Shown one piece after another: positions 56,886 through 64,000 of a stretch of DNA of 64,000 nt. Location: the NCBI GenBank assembly GCA_028564705.1, contig JAPXFQ010001673.1:750478-814477 (forward strand), in the 5' to 3' direction. The stretch comes from Apricaphanius iberus. Lineage: Eukaryota; Chordata; Actinopteri; Cyprinodontiformes; Aphaniidae. Within the stretch, counting starts at the first letter, position 1, and each line of letters starts with the position of its first letter. The notes under the pieces were generated by a model. The model saw nothing but the letters and a program-made list of their open reading frames with translations, did no database searches and was not told where the DNA came from. The translations under genes and the position numbers were made by a program.

Positions 56886-57422
56886 ATGAACAACCATGAA
56901 CTTGAATCGTTACTTCATAACCTGCTCGGTGAGAGATTCTGCGGCGTTTGGGCAGCAGATCAGCTAGCATTGCTCTCCCCCTCGTTCCAACGACCGGCAT
57001 ATTTCATCGTCAACACCCATCCATCTTACATGCCAGGAGAACACTGGTTGGCATTAACGTTAGATGCGGGTAATTGTGCAACTTTCTACGATTCATACGG
57101 ATTACCTCCACATTTTACCCACTACCCCCCGAGTATACTGGAATTTTTGAAACAGAGATCTTCCAAAATATTATACCACGACCATCAATTTCAAGACATC
57201 GAATCGACCGTGTGCGGCCATCACTGTGTATTTTATCTGTGTAATCGCGCCGCTGGTTTCTCAATGCACGATGTAATTTCAAAATATTCTAAAGATGTTT
57301 ACAAGAATGATTTGATGGTTTATGAGTTTGCTAATAAATACCAGATCTGTATTAGAAAATCAGCTCGTTTTACACAAAACACTTGTTCTCTACAAATGTT
57401 CAGAGACTGTCACATGTTTTAA
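56886..57422 (+). CDS. Adenain-like maturation protease (cysteine protease, C5 type), 178 aa
   Basis: The catalytic set of adenovirus-type maturation proteases is present in order: H53 in PGEHWLALTL, an acidic partner D69 in FYDSYGLPP, Q103 in FQDIESTVCGHHC, and the nucleophile C110 in the same string. The seven-residue spacing from Q103 to C110 and the following GHHC agree with this family. The enzyme would trim capsid and core proteins during particle maturation. Length is close to the usual 180-200 residues. A stretch of A bases (56861-56886) broken by one T directly precedes the ATG, an odd leader. The C-terminus is cysteine-containing (NTCSLQMFRDCHMF). It is the last rightward gene and is followed by a poly(A) signal. 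Confidence 0.9.
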   Translation: MNNHELESLLHNLLGERFCGVWAADQLALLSPSFQRPAYFIVNTHPSYMPGEHWLALTLDAGNCATFYDSYGLPPHFTHYPPSILEFLKQRSSKILYHDHQFQDIESTVCGHHCVFYLCNRAAGFSMHDVISKYSKDVYKNDLMVYEFANKYQICIRKSARFTQNTCSLQMFRDCHMF

Positions 57423-57447
57423 TTTTTCATTATTGCTTTATGTTTTT

Positions 57448-57494
57448 AATAAACACCATGTACAACAAGTTTGTAATAATAAATAAACTTTATT
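57448..57494. terminator. Convergent poly(A) signals between the two gene blocks
   Basis: AATAAA at 57448-57453 and 57482-57487 serves the rightward block. On the opposite strand AATAAA reads from 57494 to 57489, serving the leftward block. The two sets sit within 50 bases in the 112-base gap between the protease stop and the stop of the leftward gene, so both sets of transcripts can end here. Confidence 0.65.
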
Positions 57495-57534
57495 ATTAAA
57501 ATGAAAGAGTACACGTTCTGGTTTATTTCTAAGG

Positions 57535-58344
57535 TTATAATGTAACCCACCTGGGGGGTTTTGTTGTCTCACGCAGGCCGCCCTTAGCACCGCCCCTGCT
57601 CCATCGGGGTGAGAGCGATACCAGCTTTCTTTGTTTTTTTTTCTTCTCAGTTCTATCGTTCATGGACCAATGGGGAGAGACAAAATCAACATTTTCTTTT
57701 TTGGTCTGGGGGGTATCGTAGACCGATTTAATTTTTATATATTCCTCACGTGCAGCCGGGTTATTGATGGTTGATAGAGGGATGTTTAAATCCGACAGAG
57801 TATACAGAAATTCGCTCCAGCCTTTAGGAGACGGGTGGGGCCTTTTAAAAGGATGTACCAAATTCCTTAGCAGGTCCAGGATGTGAGATCCATTAATTAC
57901 TTGTCCCCTGTAAACAAACTCCCCGTTCGGTGTCCAGCTAGTATTTTTCAGTTTACGCATGATATATTCGGTGCTTCTGCGCTCACGTTTAGGTATGCTT
58001 CTCAACACATCGGTTGTAATAACATCTGCTCCATCATCATCACCAGTTTCCATCGTCGATGTTTTATCGGATAAATCATCCGGGGTCTTGTGAAGAGTTA
58101 GGGTGACTCGCTGATCATCTCGCTCTCCTTGTTTGACCAAAGTTAGATATTTCTGTAAAAGCGTCTCATATTTTCTGATTTTTTCATAAGGGGTCAAACC
58201 TTTATGGTTTAATATGGCCCTCATGTCTGCGTCAATATCGTCCTGAGCTGTTTGTCTCATCGTTGTGGAGCCTTCAGGCTGACTCAGGCGTCTCAGCTGT
58301 TGCGGTGAGACCAAAAACATCTTCTGGGCTTCTCTTAGAGTCAT
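57535..58344 (-). CDS. Element-conserved protein of unknown function, 269 aa
   Basis: The start MTLREAQKMFLVSPQQLRRL and the helix-rich segment ILNHKGLTPYEKIRKYETLL (about residues 44-63) look like a family repeatedly found beside the ATPase in Polinton-type elements; I know no assigned function. The middle is acidic (TMETGDDDGADVITTDVL), followed by a conserved-looking domain (STEYIMRKLKN, WTPNGEFVYRGQVINGSHI, LRNLVHPFKR, GWSEFLYTLSDLNIPLSTI). The tail is very basic (TEKKKKQRKLV, PRWSRGGAKGG). The layout suggests a nucleic-acid-associated or core component, by inference only. It is the last gene of the leftward block, 22 bases past the next gene's stop. The frame is intact. Confidence 0.75.
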   Translation of the reverse strand: MTLREAQKMFLVSPQQLRRLSQPEGSTTMRQTAQDDIDADMRAILNHKGLTPYEKIRKYETLLQKYLTLVKQGERDDQRVTLTLHKTPDDLSDKTSTMETGDDDGADVITTDVLRSIPKRERRSTEYIMRKLKNTSWTPNGEFVYRGQVINGSHILDLLRNLVHPFKRPHPSPKGWSEFLYTLSDLNIPLSTINNPAAREEYIKIKSVYDTPQTKKENVDFVSPHWSMNDRTEKKKKQRKLVSLSPRWSRGGAKGGLRETTKPPRWVTL

Positions 58345-58366
58345 CTCCGGCTAATGGCCCCTGCGA

Positions 58367-58681
58367 TCAGCTCCCCCAAAAACGTACGACGGCGGCAAGC
58401 AAAGGAAAGATCCCACCTGTCTGGGTTAATAATTGCTTTTGTTTGCGTTTCAATCCAACCTTTTTATCCGCCAATAATCTAAGGGTTTTCCGCTGTTTTT
58501 TCAGCTTATTATATTGAGAGGGTGAAAGTTTTATATGTCCTTTTAACACATTTAAGGCAATTTCACACAAAGCCTGCAGAAAGTCCGGTGAACAGTGTGT
58601 TAAGATCTCCCTTCGCTTGCTGGGGGTGGAGTTGTATAAAGCATTCAGTAACGGTACATTTCTTTTTAAACGTGCCGACAT
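58367..58681 (-). CDS. Small basic element protein, 104 aa
   Basis: The protein opens MSARLKRNVPLLNALYNSTP, continues with a leucine/cysteine helix (LQALCEIALNVLKGHIKLSP), a lysine/arginine-rich stretch (QYNKLKKQRKTLRLLADKKV, then GLKRKQKQLL), and ends with a glycine pair and hydrophobic tail (TQTGGIFPLLAAVVRFWGS). This order is typical of a short protein commonly encoded next to the packaging ATPase in Polinton-like elements. The GG-type site before the hydrophobic tail resembles a place for protease trimming, which would fit a virion component; that is inference. It starts 6 bases past the ATPase stop. Confidence 0.75.
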   Translation of the reverse strand: MSARLKRNVPLLNALYNSTPSKRREILTHCSPDFLQALCEIALNVLKGHIKLSPSQYNKLKKQRKTLRLLADKKVGLKRKQKQLLTQTGGIFPLLAAVVRFWGS

Positions 58682-58687
58682 GGTGTC

Positions 58688-59350
58688 TCACTTGGTTTTA
58701 GGTAGATATACAGCCGACAGCTCGCTGGGGAGCAAACCTGTCCGTAGTCTGAACTGTTCTGGACATGTAGGAGTGAGATCGATGATTAAATATCCATATG
58801 GACTCTTTGTGGCATCGGCAAAACACTCCATAAAGTATCTGTGTTGAGTAGGAAAAATCTGTCGTGCTAAAACGCTAACTTGTGACCTGTCCCTGGGGTT
58901 TTTAAACAAGATGTAATTACTGTTCAAGCTGATGGTTCTTGCGTGTTTACCTTGATGGAAGACGTTCTGGGACAGCATGAAAACACTCATGTTTTTGTGA
59001 TGTCTATATTGAGTAAAAATCTTTACAACCTCTGGGCTTTCAGAAGCCTGAAACAACACATGATCCAGAATAACAAGGTGTGTCTGATGATCAGGGAAGA
59101 GGTCTTCGTCCTCGAAAGAATCAGGAAGTCCTTTTACAAATTTCACAGCTTTATTGATCTTTTGCAATTCACTGTACATAGGTTGAAACGATGTGTAAAT
59201 CCAAACCACGTTTTCAGGTACAGAATCCAAAACTTGCTTGCAATTTTCCAAAACATTTTTCACAAACATTGATTTACCACACCCGCTTGGACCAGCTATT
59301 AGGCAGGAAAAGGGTGTTTTAAATCTGGTATCAAATTTAACTTCATCCAT
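58688..59350 (-). CDS. FtsK/HerA-type DNA packaging ATPase, 220 aa
   Basis: A Walker A motif GPSGCGKS is at residues 20-27 (K26, S27), and a Walker B strand HLVILDHVLF at 91-100. Later motifs typical of these small viral pumps follow: MSVFMLSQNVFHQGKHARTI, with the glutamine of sensor type in LSQN, and YILFKNPRDRSQVSVLARQI. The enzyme would drive the genome into preformed capsids. Oddity: the residue after the Walker B aspartate (D96) is histidine (H97), where members of this family usually have a second acidic residue that activates water. This may weaken or abolish ATP cleavage. The frame is otherwise intact and of ordinary length, 18 bases past the polymerase stop. Confidence 0.9.
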   Translation of the reverse strand: MDEVKFDTRFKTPFSCLIAGPSGCGKSMFVKNVLENCKQVLDSVPENVVWIYTSFQPMYSELQKINKAVKFVKGLPDSFEDEDLFPDHQTHLVILDHVLFQASESPEVVKIFTQYRHHKNMSVFMLSQNVFHQGKHARTISLNSNYILFKNPRDRSQVSVLARQIFPTQHRYFMECFADATKSPYGYLIIDLTPTCPEQFRLRTGLLPSELSAVYLPKTK

Positions 59351-59368
59351 TTTTTTTCTTTTCTTTAT

Positions 59369-62287
59369 TTAATATCCAAACGGTAACGTTTTACCGTCTG
59401 AAAAAAGACGTCGTTTATCGAATACAACTTTAATTTTTTTATCAAATGAGGCGTTTGTTAGGTGAAAACCGCTTTTATCACGTCTAATGGTGTTTTGACA
59501 TGTACGTAATTCTTTTCGCTCGTTGTTTAAATAACCTACCACTAGATCTTTGATAGAATCAAAGTTTACAGCATCTGCCGTTTGGATGTTTTGCGTGATC
59601 CCTTTGACTTTCAAAACAGTTTTTTTACTGTGTCTTAGCTGGTAGCCGTAGCTTTTAGCACCGGCTGCAGCAAATTCCTGTATGGTCTCAGCAGCAGGCA
59701 ATTCGTCGGTTAAATCACCCAGATAGTTACCGGTTTCCAATGTGTCTTCGTTTTTTCCTACAGTGTAGATTACAGAGTCGGTGTCCATATAAAGAACTCG
59801 TTCTTGTAGTTTTTGGATGTACTTATAAAGCTCCAGGCGCGCATAGGCGGTTGTGAACGCCGCTATGAAGACGTTGCCAGTACGGTTTGGAGGGGGTCTG
59901 TATTTTTTATCATACTTCCATTGCAGCATAACAGAACCTGTGTCAAAAAAATGGAGATATGATATATCGTACATACCAGAAAACATGATTTGCAAAAACT
60001 CATCTGATTCTCTGATGATGGAAGTATGCGTCAAATCATTTCTCTGTCCAAATTTCCCCCATAAACTTTTCAGACATAGTTTGGCAACCTGCCTCTTTGC
60101 TGGATTTACACAGATCTTAGAGGGGTCTAAACGAATCCCTTGGTTCGTCTCAAAATCTCTGATGTATTTCTCCCGGCTTTCCTGGTCGACAACCCCTTCT
60201 GGGAAACCAGATGCTTCCTGTTTTCTTTTTAGAAACGCATGTATGTAGTCGGTGAAAATTTTGTCACTTTTTTTTTCAAAATGCCACACCTCTATAATCT
60301 TGTCTACGGTATAACCATGTTTTAATGCCTCATTGAATTCCACAGTGACCCATGTACCCTCTAACGCTCTGTCTGTCTTATCGTGGTTACAGGATTCCGT
60401 CTGATTATTTAGCGATGCACAGGTGCGACACAGAGTGAAAACCAATTTTCCATTTATTTTTGAAGGCAACACTGGGAAAAACAGACCCCTAGGGGGAGAC
60501 ACAACTGCTTTAATGAGACCAAAGTACTCTGTAGGTGCTGAAAAATTCTCTCTGATGATGACAGGATGACCTATGGGGTACGTTTTCGTTGCGTTTACAA
60601 ATGGATAAAGCGAGGTCACGTCTACGTACAGAATTTTTTCATCGGGAGCCGCACTGTGTCTTAAACGCACAGCTGACGTCCTACCTCCATACAACGCGGC
60701 GCGGGGTTCTAGCGGTTCGGTTGTCTGGTAACTGGACAGAAATCGGATGACGGCTGGATCTGTTTTACACATTTCTACCCACTCGTGTTCCCATATGCTC
60801 ACAACTTTAACGTTGTGTTGGTTTTCCAACGTTTGCAATCTCTCCATGGTTTCTGCATAAATTTCCCCATTTAGTTTTTTAAAGAAAGGGTGTTCTGCGT
60901 ATGGATAGCAATGTTCGAGGCACCCATGGTAAAAACACCCCAAGAATTCGTAACATTGTTTATCCCCTTGTATTTCGGCATAACCGTCCACAAAAAACCC
61001 TCCTATTTTACGCTCGCCTCCATTAAGGGCATGTGATATTTTTATGTTGTGTTTAGCAGCCATGTACTCCAACCACATAATCGACGACGACGAAAAACGT
61101 TTACACTGATCATTGTAATTTGTCGGAGATGGTATGGCTAGTGTTTCAGGCTGCAGGTAATTGGCTTGAAAGACACGCATGCATGCAGACGAAATGGTTA
61201 TTTGATTGAATGGATCAATATTCCCATCAACGAAGAACTCATCACGTAATCTTTTACAGGCCTCGTACAGGATACGCACATCTGTCAGACAATAGAAAAC
61301 GGCCTGTTCTCTAAAGTCAAATACATTGTCCGACACAGAGCTGTACCATGCATTGAACGTCTCCTGTTCACGCGGTGACATTTGGTTGACATCGTAATAT
61401 TCTGTAGGAGGGTGTACGCCTCTGTAATCTAGGTTTGCCTCTGATGAGAATCTGTGTGGGAAATAGCCCTTGGTCATTTCCGGGAACCCCATAGCAGCTG
61501 GGAGCTTGGACAGCTTCGCAGCAACAAAAGATAAGCTGTCTATGAATTTCAAACGGTAATACTGTTCTGTGAAACACAAAATCTTGGCACCTTGCATAAG
61601 AATCTGTGGGGATAAACCGACCCTTGTCATTGTTTCTAATAACAGATATGAGTCAAAGGCTCTGGCGTTATGGGCGATGAAAGTGTAATTGTAAAAAGCA
61701 GGTCTCCTAATGTAATATAAAAAATCAAGTACTGAAGACAATCCGTAGAAAGACTTCTCTCTACCATCATCTGTCTTCATACATACCAGATAAGGTATGT
61801 GTTTTTTATCGTCCGATAAAAAAGTTTCCACATCATAGTAACAGCATTTTTTGTTTAGTTCTGTGTCCACAGATGCCGTTTGTATGTAGCATAAATGATC
61901 TTCTCTTTCACCCTTCTCTAATTGCGTCTTACATATGCGACAAGTAGGTTTTGCACACTGGTGCACAGCATCAGAATTTCTATACGTGCAACCGCAATCG
62001 GGACATTTTTTGTTTAACTGACATAAGCTGGCGCCACCGACGGGGATCTTGTGTTTCTGAAAGCACACCGCATTAAAACACAACTGCTGACAATCAGTGC
62101 ATTTTACAAATCGTCTTTGTAACCGTTTGCAATCAGTTCCCCGGCAAACGGGGCAAAAACCTTCACAAAAATGACGTTCTGGTTTTTCGAATGCAAGGAA
62201 GCAGTGTGAGCAGATGTTTTTTGATCCAATGAATGCTTTTAAATTTTTGATTCCGAAATAATGGTTTTGGTGTAAAAAAAGGAACAC
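59369..62287 (-). CDS. Protein-primed family B DNA polymerase, main part (972 codons)
   Basis: Copies the element's genome, using a protein primer in this family. The N-terminal part is cysteine/histidine-rich (about residues 26-133, pairs such as CSHC, CPVC, CTDC, CPDC, CRIC). The 3'-5' exonuclease follows: D152 and E154 in YYDVETFL, D212 in IAHNARAFDSYLL, D336 in YCLTDVRILYEA. Polymerase motif A has D556 in LYVDVTSLYPF, motif B is KLCLKSLWGKFGQ (737-749), motif C is YMDTDS (833-838), and GAKSYGYQL is a later binding motif. All catalytic residues are present. The frame opens without an ATG: its first codon GTG (62287) comes soon after an in-frame stop and lies beside a 7-base homopolymer where the upstream frame overlaps it, so this is the body of a longer protein cut by a frame shift. 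Confidence 0.95.
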   Translation of the reverse strand: MFLFLHQNHYFGIKNLKAFIGSKNICSHCFLAFEKPERHFCEGFCPVCRGTDCKRLQRRFVKCTDCQQLCFNAVCFQKHKIPVGGASLCQLNKKCPDCGCTYRNSDAVHQCAKPTCRICKTQLEKGEREDHLCYIQTASVDTELNKKCCYYDVETFLSDDKKHIPYLVCMKTDDGREKSFYGLSSVLDFLYYIRRPAFYNYTFIAHNARAFDSYLLLETMTRVGLSPQILMQGAKILCFTEQYYRLKFIDSLSFVAAKLSKLPAAMGFPEMTKGYFPHRFSSEANLDYRGVHPPTEYYDVNQMSPREQETFNAWYSSVSDNVFDFREQAVFYCLTDVRILYEACKRLRDEFFVDGNIDPFNQITISSACMRVFQANYLQPETLAIPSPTNYNDQCKRFSSSSIMWLEYMAAKHNIKISHALNGGERKIGGFFVDGYAEIQGDKQCYEFLGCFYHGCLEHCYPYAEHPFFKKLNGEIYAETMERLQTLENQHNVKVVSIWEHEWVEMCKTDPAVIRFLSSYQTTEPLEPRAALYGGRTSAVRLRHSAAPDEKILYVDVTSLYPFVNATKTYPIGHPVIIRENFSAPTEYFGLIKAVVSPPRGLFFPVLPSKINGKLVFTLCRTCASLNNQTESCNHDKTDRALEGTWVTVEFNEALKHGYTVDKIIEVWHFEKKSDKIFTDYIHAFLKRKQEASGFPEGVVDQESREKYIRDFETNQGIRLDPSKICVNPAKRQVAKLCLKSLWGKFGQRNDLTHTSIIRESDEFLQIMFSGMYDISYLHFFDTGSVMLQWKYDKKYRPPPNRTGNVFIAAFTTAYARLELYKYIQKLQERVLYMDTDSVIYTVGKNEDTLETGNYLGDLTDELPAAETIQEFAAAGAKSYGYQLRHSKKTVLKVKGITQNIQTADAVNFDSIKDLVVGYLNNERKELRTCQNTIRRDKSGFHLTNASFDKKIKVVFDKRRLFSDGKTLPFGY

Positions 62288-63795
62288 GGTGTTCTATCAG
62301 AAAAGTCTGTTTCAAACTTTTGTAACATTCTTTTTGGATTGTTTCTGTGGAATATCACAATTTTTCTGTTGATTAATCGCTCGAATCTCCTGACATCAGA
62401 AAATGCCACAGGTGTTTGCTTTGAGAGACCAGCTCTTTCCTGTAAAACCCCCCCCTGCATCACTGCATCCTGGTCTGTACAACCGGGGTTTAATACATGA
62501 GCAAGACAAATGGCGAAACAAATCTGGTCATGACGGTTATTTACGACATACAAATGTCTACGTTTTTTCTTAATTAACTCATCATCCAGCAACGACTGTA
62601 TTCTCCTTTTCCCCAATGCCCCCCCACGTGGGTTGCTGATGATCTGAATGATAAATTGTAAACGCTCGTGGGCACAGATCTCCATGTTGGACTGAACAAC
62701 CTCTTCCAGAAATGTTGCAAAATGGTCTAGAATATCCTGTGTGTCAACTGTAAACGTTCTATGATGACGCTGTTGATCTGTAACCAACTCGATCTGAACA
62801 AAGTCACTCATATTCACAACCCCGGTAATTCTGTCCGCCAAACCAGCTAATTGACCCATGACATTTCTATAGAATAATGCTAAATCTGGTTGCTGTAACA
62901 CAGGCATGACCAAATCATGTCTAATTTCAACGTTGTTAAAAGCTGGCCGTTCAGTGATCTGGTCATTATGGTCTGTCTGTTGCGACGGATGTGTAACAGC
63001 ACCCCCTGTCTGTGTTATAGTAGCTGCAACGTCCGGCTGCGTTGGGGATCCTGTAATTTGATCATCAGAAAAAATCACACAACCATTTTGAGTTTGTGTA
63101 CCTGCGACTCCAATTCTAGCATTCTGTTCTTGTAAAATATTTATTTCATTTTGATCATTATCAGAAACGGATGTATTTATTTCTGCACAGAGCGGCGGTA
63201 TATCAGAAACGAGTTCTCTCAAGAAACGCAGACCTATCGGTTCCTCATGACGTAAATCTCTAAGACATCCGTTTATAAGCTGTAGACTCAACAAATGATC
63301 GTTTGTATTTTGTAAAACACCATTGGAAACGAAAGTGAGCGTTTCTGATATATCATTATCAGAAACGGATGTATTTATTTCTGCACAGAGCGGCGGTATA
63401 TCAGAAACGAGTTCTCTCAAGCAACGCAGGCCTATCGGTTCCTCATGCTGTAAATCTCTAAGACATCCGTTTATAAGTTGTAGACTCGACAAATGATCGT
63501 TTGTATTTTGTAAAACATCATCGGAAACGAAAGCGAGCGTTCCTGCATTTTGTGGGGTGGCTATTTGGACCGATGCATTTTGCGGTGATGGGATCCGAGC
63601 TGCGGCTTCGCGTAAGAAGACCAACCCAGCAGTAGGTGAGTTTAGGGCCGACTCGGTCGAAATCGACCCCGTGGTATCCTGAGAGGCCTCATGCGGACCG
63701 GCGGTTAATGGAGCGCTAGTTCCATGTTGATTTAGTAAAGCACATATATCATCTAAAAGGTCAGAACCCTGTGAAACGGACTCACGGTGTGTCAT
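62239..63795 (-). CDS. N-terminal region of the family B polymerase gene, with internal duplication (518 codons)
   Basis: The first 220 residues are low in recognisable domains and contain a near-perfect two-fold repeat of 66 residues (about 86-151 and 152-217; shared VLQNTNDHL, LQLINGCLRDL, GLR-LRELVSDIPPLCAEIN). From about residue 300 the sequence matches the N-terminal extension found on Polinton polymerases: FVQIELVTD, EEVVQSNMEIC, IISNPRGGALGKRR and VVNNRHDQICFAICLAHVL. It ends in FYTKTIISESKI by running through a 7-base T run (plus strand A7 at 62274-62280) into the wrong frame, while the polymerase body continues in the -1 frame. I therefore treat it and 59369-62287 as one gene. The ATG at 63795 is the first in frame after an A/T-rich leader. 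Confidence 0.8.
   Translation of the reverse strand: MTHRESVSQGSDLLDDICALLNQHGTSAPLTAGPHEASQDTTGSISTESALNSPTAGLVFLREAAARIPSPQNASVQIATPQNAGTLAFVSDDVLQNTNDHLSSLQLINGCLRDLQHEEPIGLRCLRELVSDIPPLCAEINTSVSDNDISETLTFVSNGVLQNTNDHLLSLQLINGCLRDLRHEEPIGLRFLRELVSDIPPLCAEINTSVSDNDQNEINILQEQNARIGVAGTQTQNGCVIFSDDQITGSPTQPDVAATITQTGGAVTHPSQQTDHNDQITERPAFNNVEIRHDLVMPVLQQPDLALFYRNVMGQLAGLADRITGVVNMSDFVQIELVTDQQRHHRTFTVDTQDILDHFATFLEEVVQSNMEICAHERLQFIIQIISNPRGGALGKRRIQSLLDDELIKKKRRHLYVVNNRHDQICFAICLAHVLNPGCTDQDAVMQGGVLQERAGLSKQTPVAFSDVRRFERLINRKIVIFHRNNPKRMLQKFETDFSDRTPCSFFYTKTIISESKI
63155..63555 (-). repeat. In-frame 198-bp tandem duplication in the polymerase gene
   Basis: TCAGAAACGGATGTATTTAT occurs at 63161 and again at 63359, exactly 198 bases apart, and the sequence between is repeated with few changes (for example ACGTAAATC versus CTGTAAATC). 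Because 198 is a multiple of three the frame is kept, giving two 66-residue units. Confidence 0.9.
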
Positions 63796-63854
63796 CTTGT
63801 TTTTATTACTTTAAAGCAGTGTCCGATCAACAACGTCTTTTTTTTTTTTTTTTT
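63796..63854. promoter_or_regulatory. A/T-rich leader upstream of the polymerase gene
   Basis: A long T run on the plus strand (63839-63856) lies just upstream of the polymerase ATG on the minus strand, between it and the partial frame beyond. It may hold the promoter of the leftward block, but I see no clear TATA box. Confidence 0.25.
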
Positions 63855-64000
63855 TTAAAAGAAAACACATTTACTCACAAATGGTTCATTATCCGCAAAC
63901 ACATTGCAGTCATCCGGTTCATACTGACAAATGCTCTTTCCAAAACACACTGTGACCATAAGATGTCTCTTCTTCTCCTTCTCCTTCTGTTCAGATTGTT
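63855..64000 (-). CDS. Partial reading frame running off the window, possible spliced exon
   Basis: A minus-strand frame is open from the window edge to TAA at 63855-63857. It includes a charged stretch (QSEQKEKEKKRHL) and then MVTVCFGKSICQYEPDDC. The DNA at about 63873-63882 reads TTTGTGAGTAAA on the minus strand, a good splice-donor match, so the frame may be an exon whose continuation lies to the left, or simply a short gene's end. No family recognised. The upstream part lies outside the window. Confidence 0.35.
   Translation of the reverse strand, partial: QSEQKEKEKKRHLMVTVCFGKSICQYEPDDCNVFADNEPFVSKCVFF

Larger units (their letters stand above)
50385..64000. mobile_element. Maverick/Polinton element of adintovirus type (right end outside window)
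   Basis: One continuous 13.6-kb unit carries the hallmark set of Maverick/Polinton elements: integrase, protein-primed family B polymerase, FtsK/HerA-type packaging ATPase, adenain-like protease, and penton-like and hexon-like capsid proteins. Genes lie in two convergent blocks. Animal elements with this set and a retroviral-type integrase have been called adintoviruses. The left end is placed at 50385 because Tc1 sequence stops there and the new sequence begins AG, the reported first dinucleotide of Polintons; the 6 bases before it, GTGTAC, would be the target duplication. The right terminal repeat is not in view. Most genes are open, so insertion was probably recent, but there are breaks in the capsid and polymerase genes. 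Confidence 0.9.

Noticed and set aside
62270..62290. Classical -1 slippery heptamer TTTTTTA at the polymerase frame junction
   Set aside because: The heptamer is present but not in the phase needed by the upstream frame, so programmed slippage of the usual kind is not supported; other slippage stays possible.

Overview
The window reads as teleost fish nuclear DNA. It is AT-rich, largely non-coding, and crowded with repeat families typical of ray-finned fishes: many Tc1-like remnants, hAT-type and other inverted-repeat elements, a Gypsy-type solo LTR, and LINE bodies and tails. I found no convincing host protein-coding exon. Most open frames in the first 46 kb are short, lack domains, and often lie inside repeats.

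Layout. 1-36 kb: intergenic or intronic sequence with repeats, including hAT-type elements at 2575-3565 and 18537-19305 (both with recognisable 8-bp target duplications), a solo LTR at 6022-6303 with a perfect 5-bp duplication, two copies of one repeat at about 297 and 27891, a piggyBac-like element at about 29456-31186, and a large inverted-repeat element at 32998-34504. 36864-38481: an array of the palindrome ACTAGTTAACTAGT and its variants, set between varied spacers. 38.5-46.6 kb: more Tc1 remnants and two related inverted-repeat families. 46.65-48.81 kb: a decayed LINE (endonuclease plus reverse transcriptase). It is interrupted by a Tc1-like transposon (48812-50384), whose right end is in turn interrupted at 50385.

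50385 to the window end holds the main find: a large, mostly intact Maverick/Polinton element of the adintovirus type, an endogenous double-stranded DNA virus-like element. The rightward block has two unassigned genes, a retroviral-type integrase with a chromodomain-like end, a penton-like minor capsid protein, a basic core-type protein, a double jelly-roll-type major capsid protein and an adenain-like protease. The leftward block, read convergently, has a protein-primed family B DNA polymerase, an FtsK/HerA-type packaging ATPase and two further element proteins. Together these would cover integration, genome copying, capsid building, DNA packaging and capsid maturation. The two blocks meet at a compact pair of opposed poly(A) signals near 57.45-57.49 kb.

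The element looks young because most frames are open, but it carries visible lesions: the conserved start of the major capsid protein lies in another frame, the polymerase is split at a 7-base homopolymer, and the ATPase has an unusual Walker B. Its right end lies beyond the window. All calls come from reading the sequence by eye; no database search was possible.
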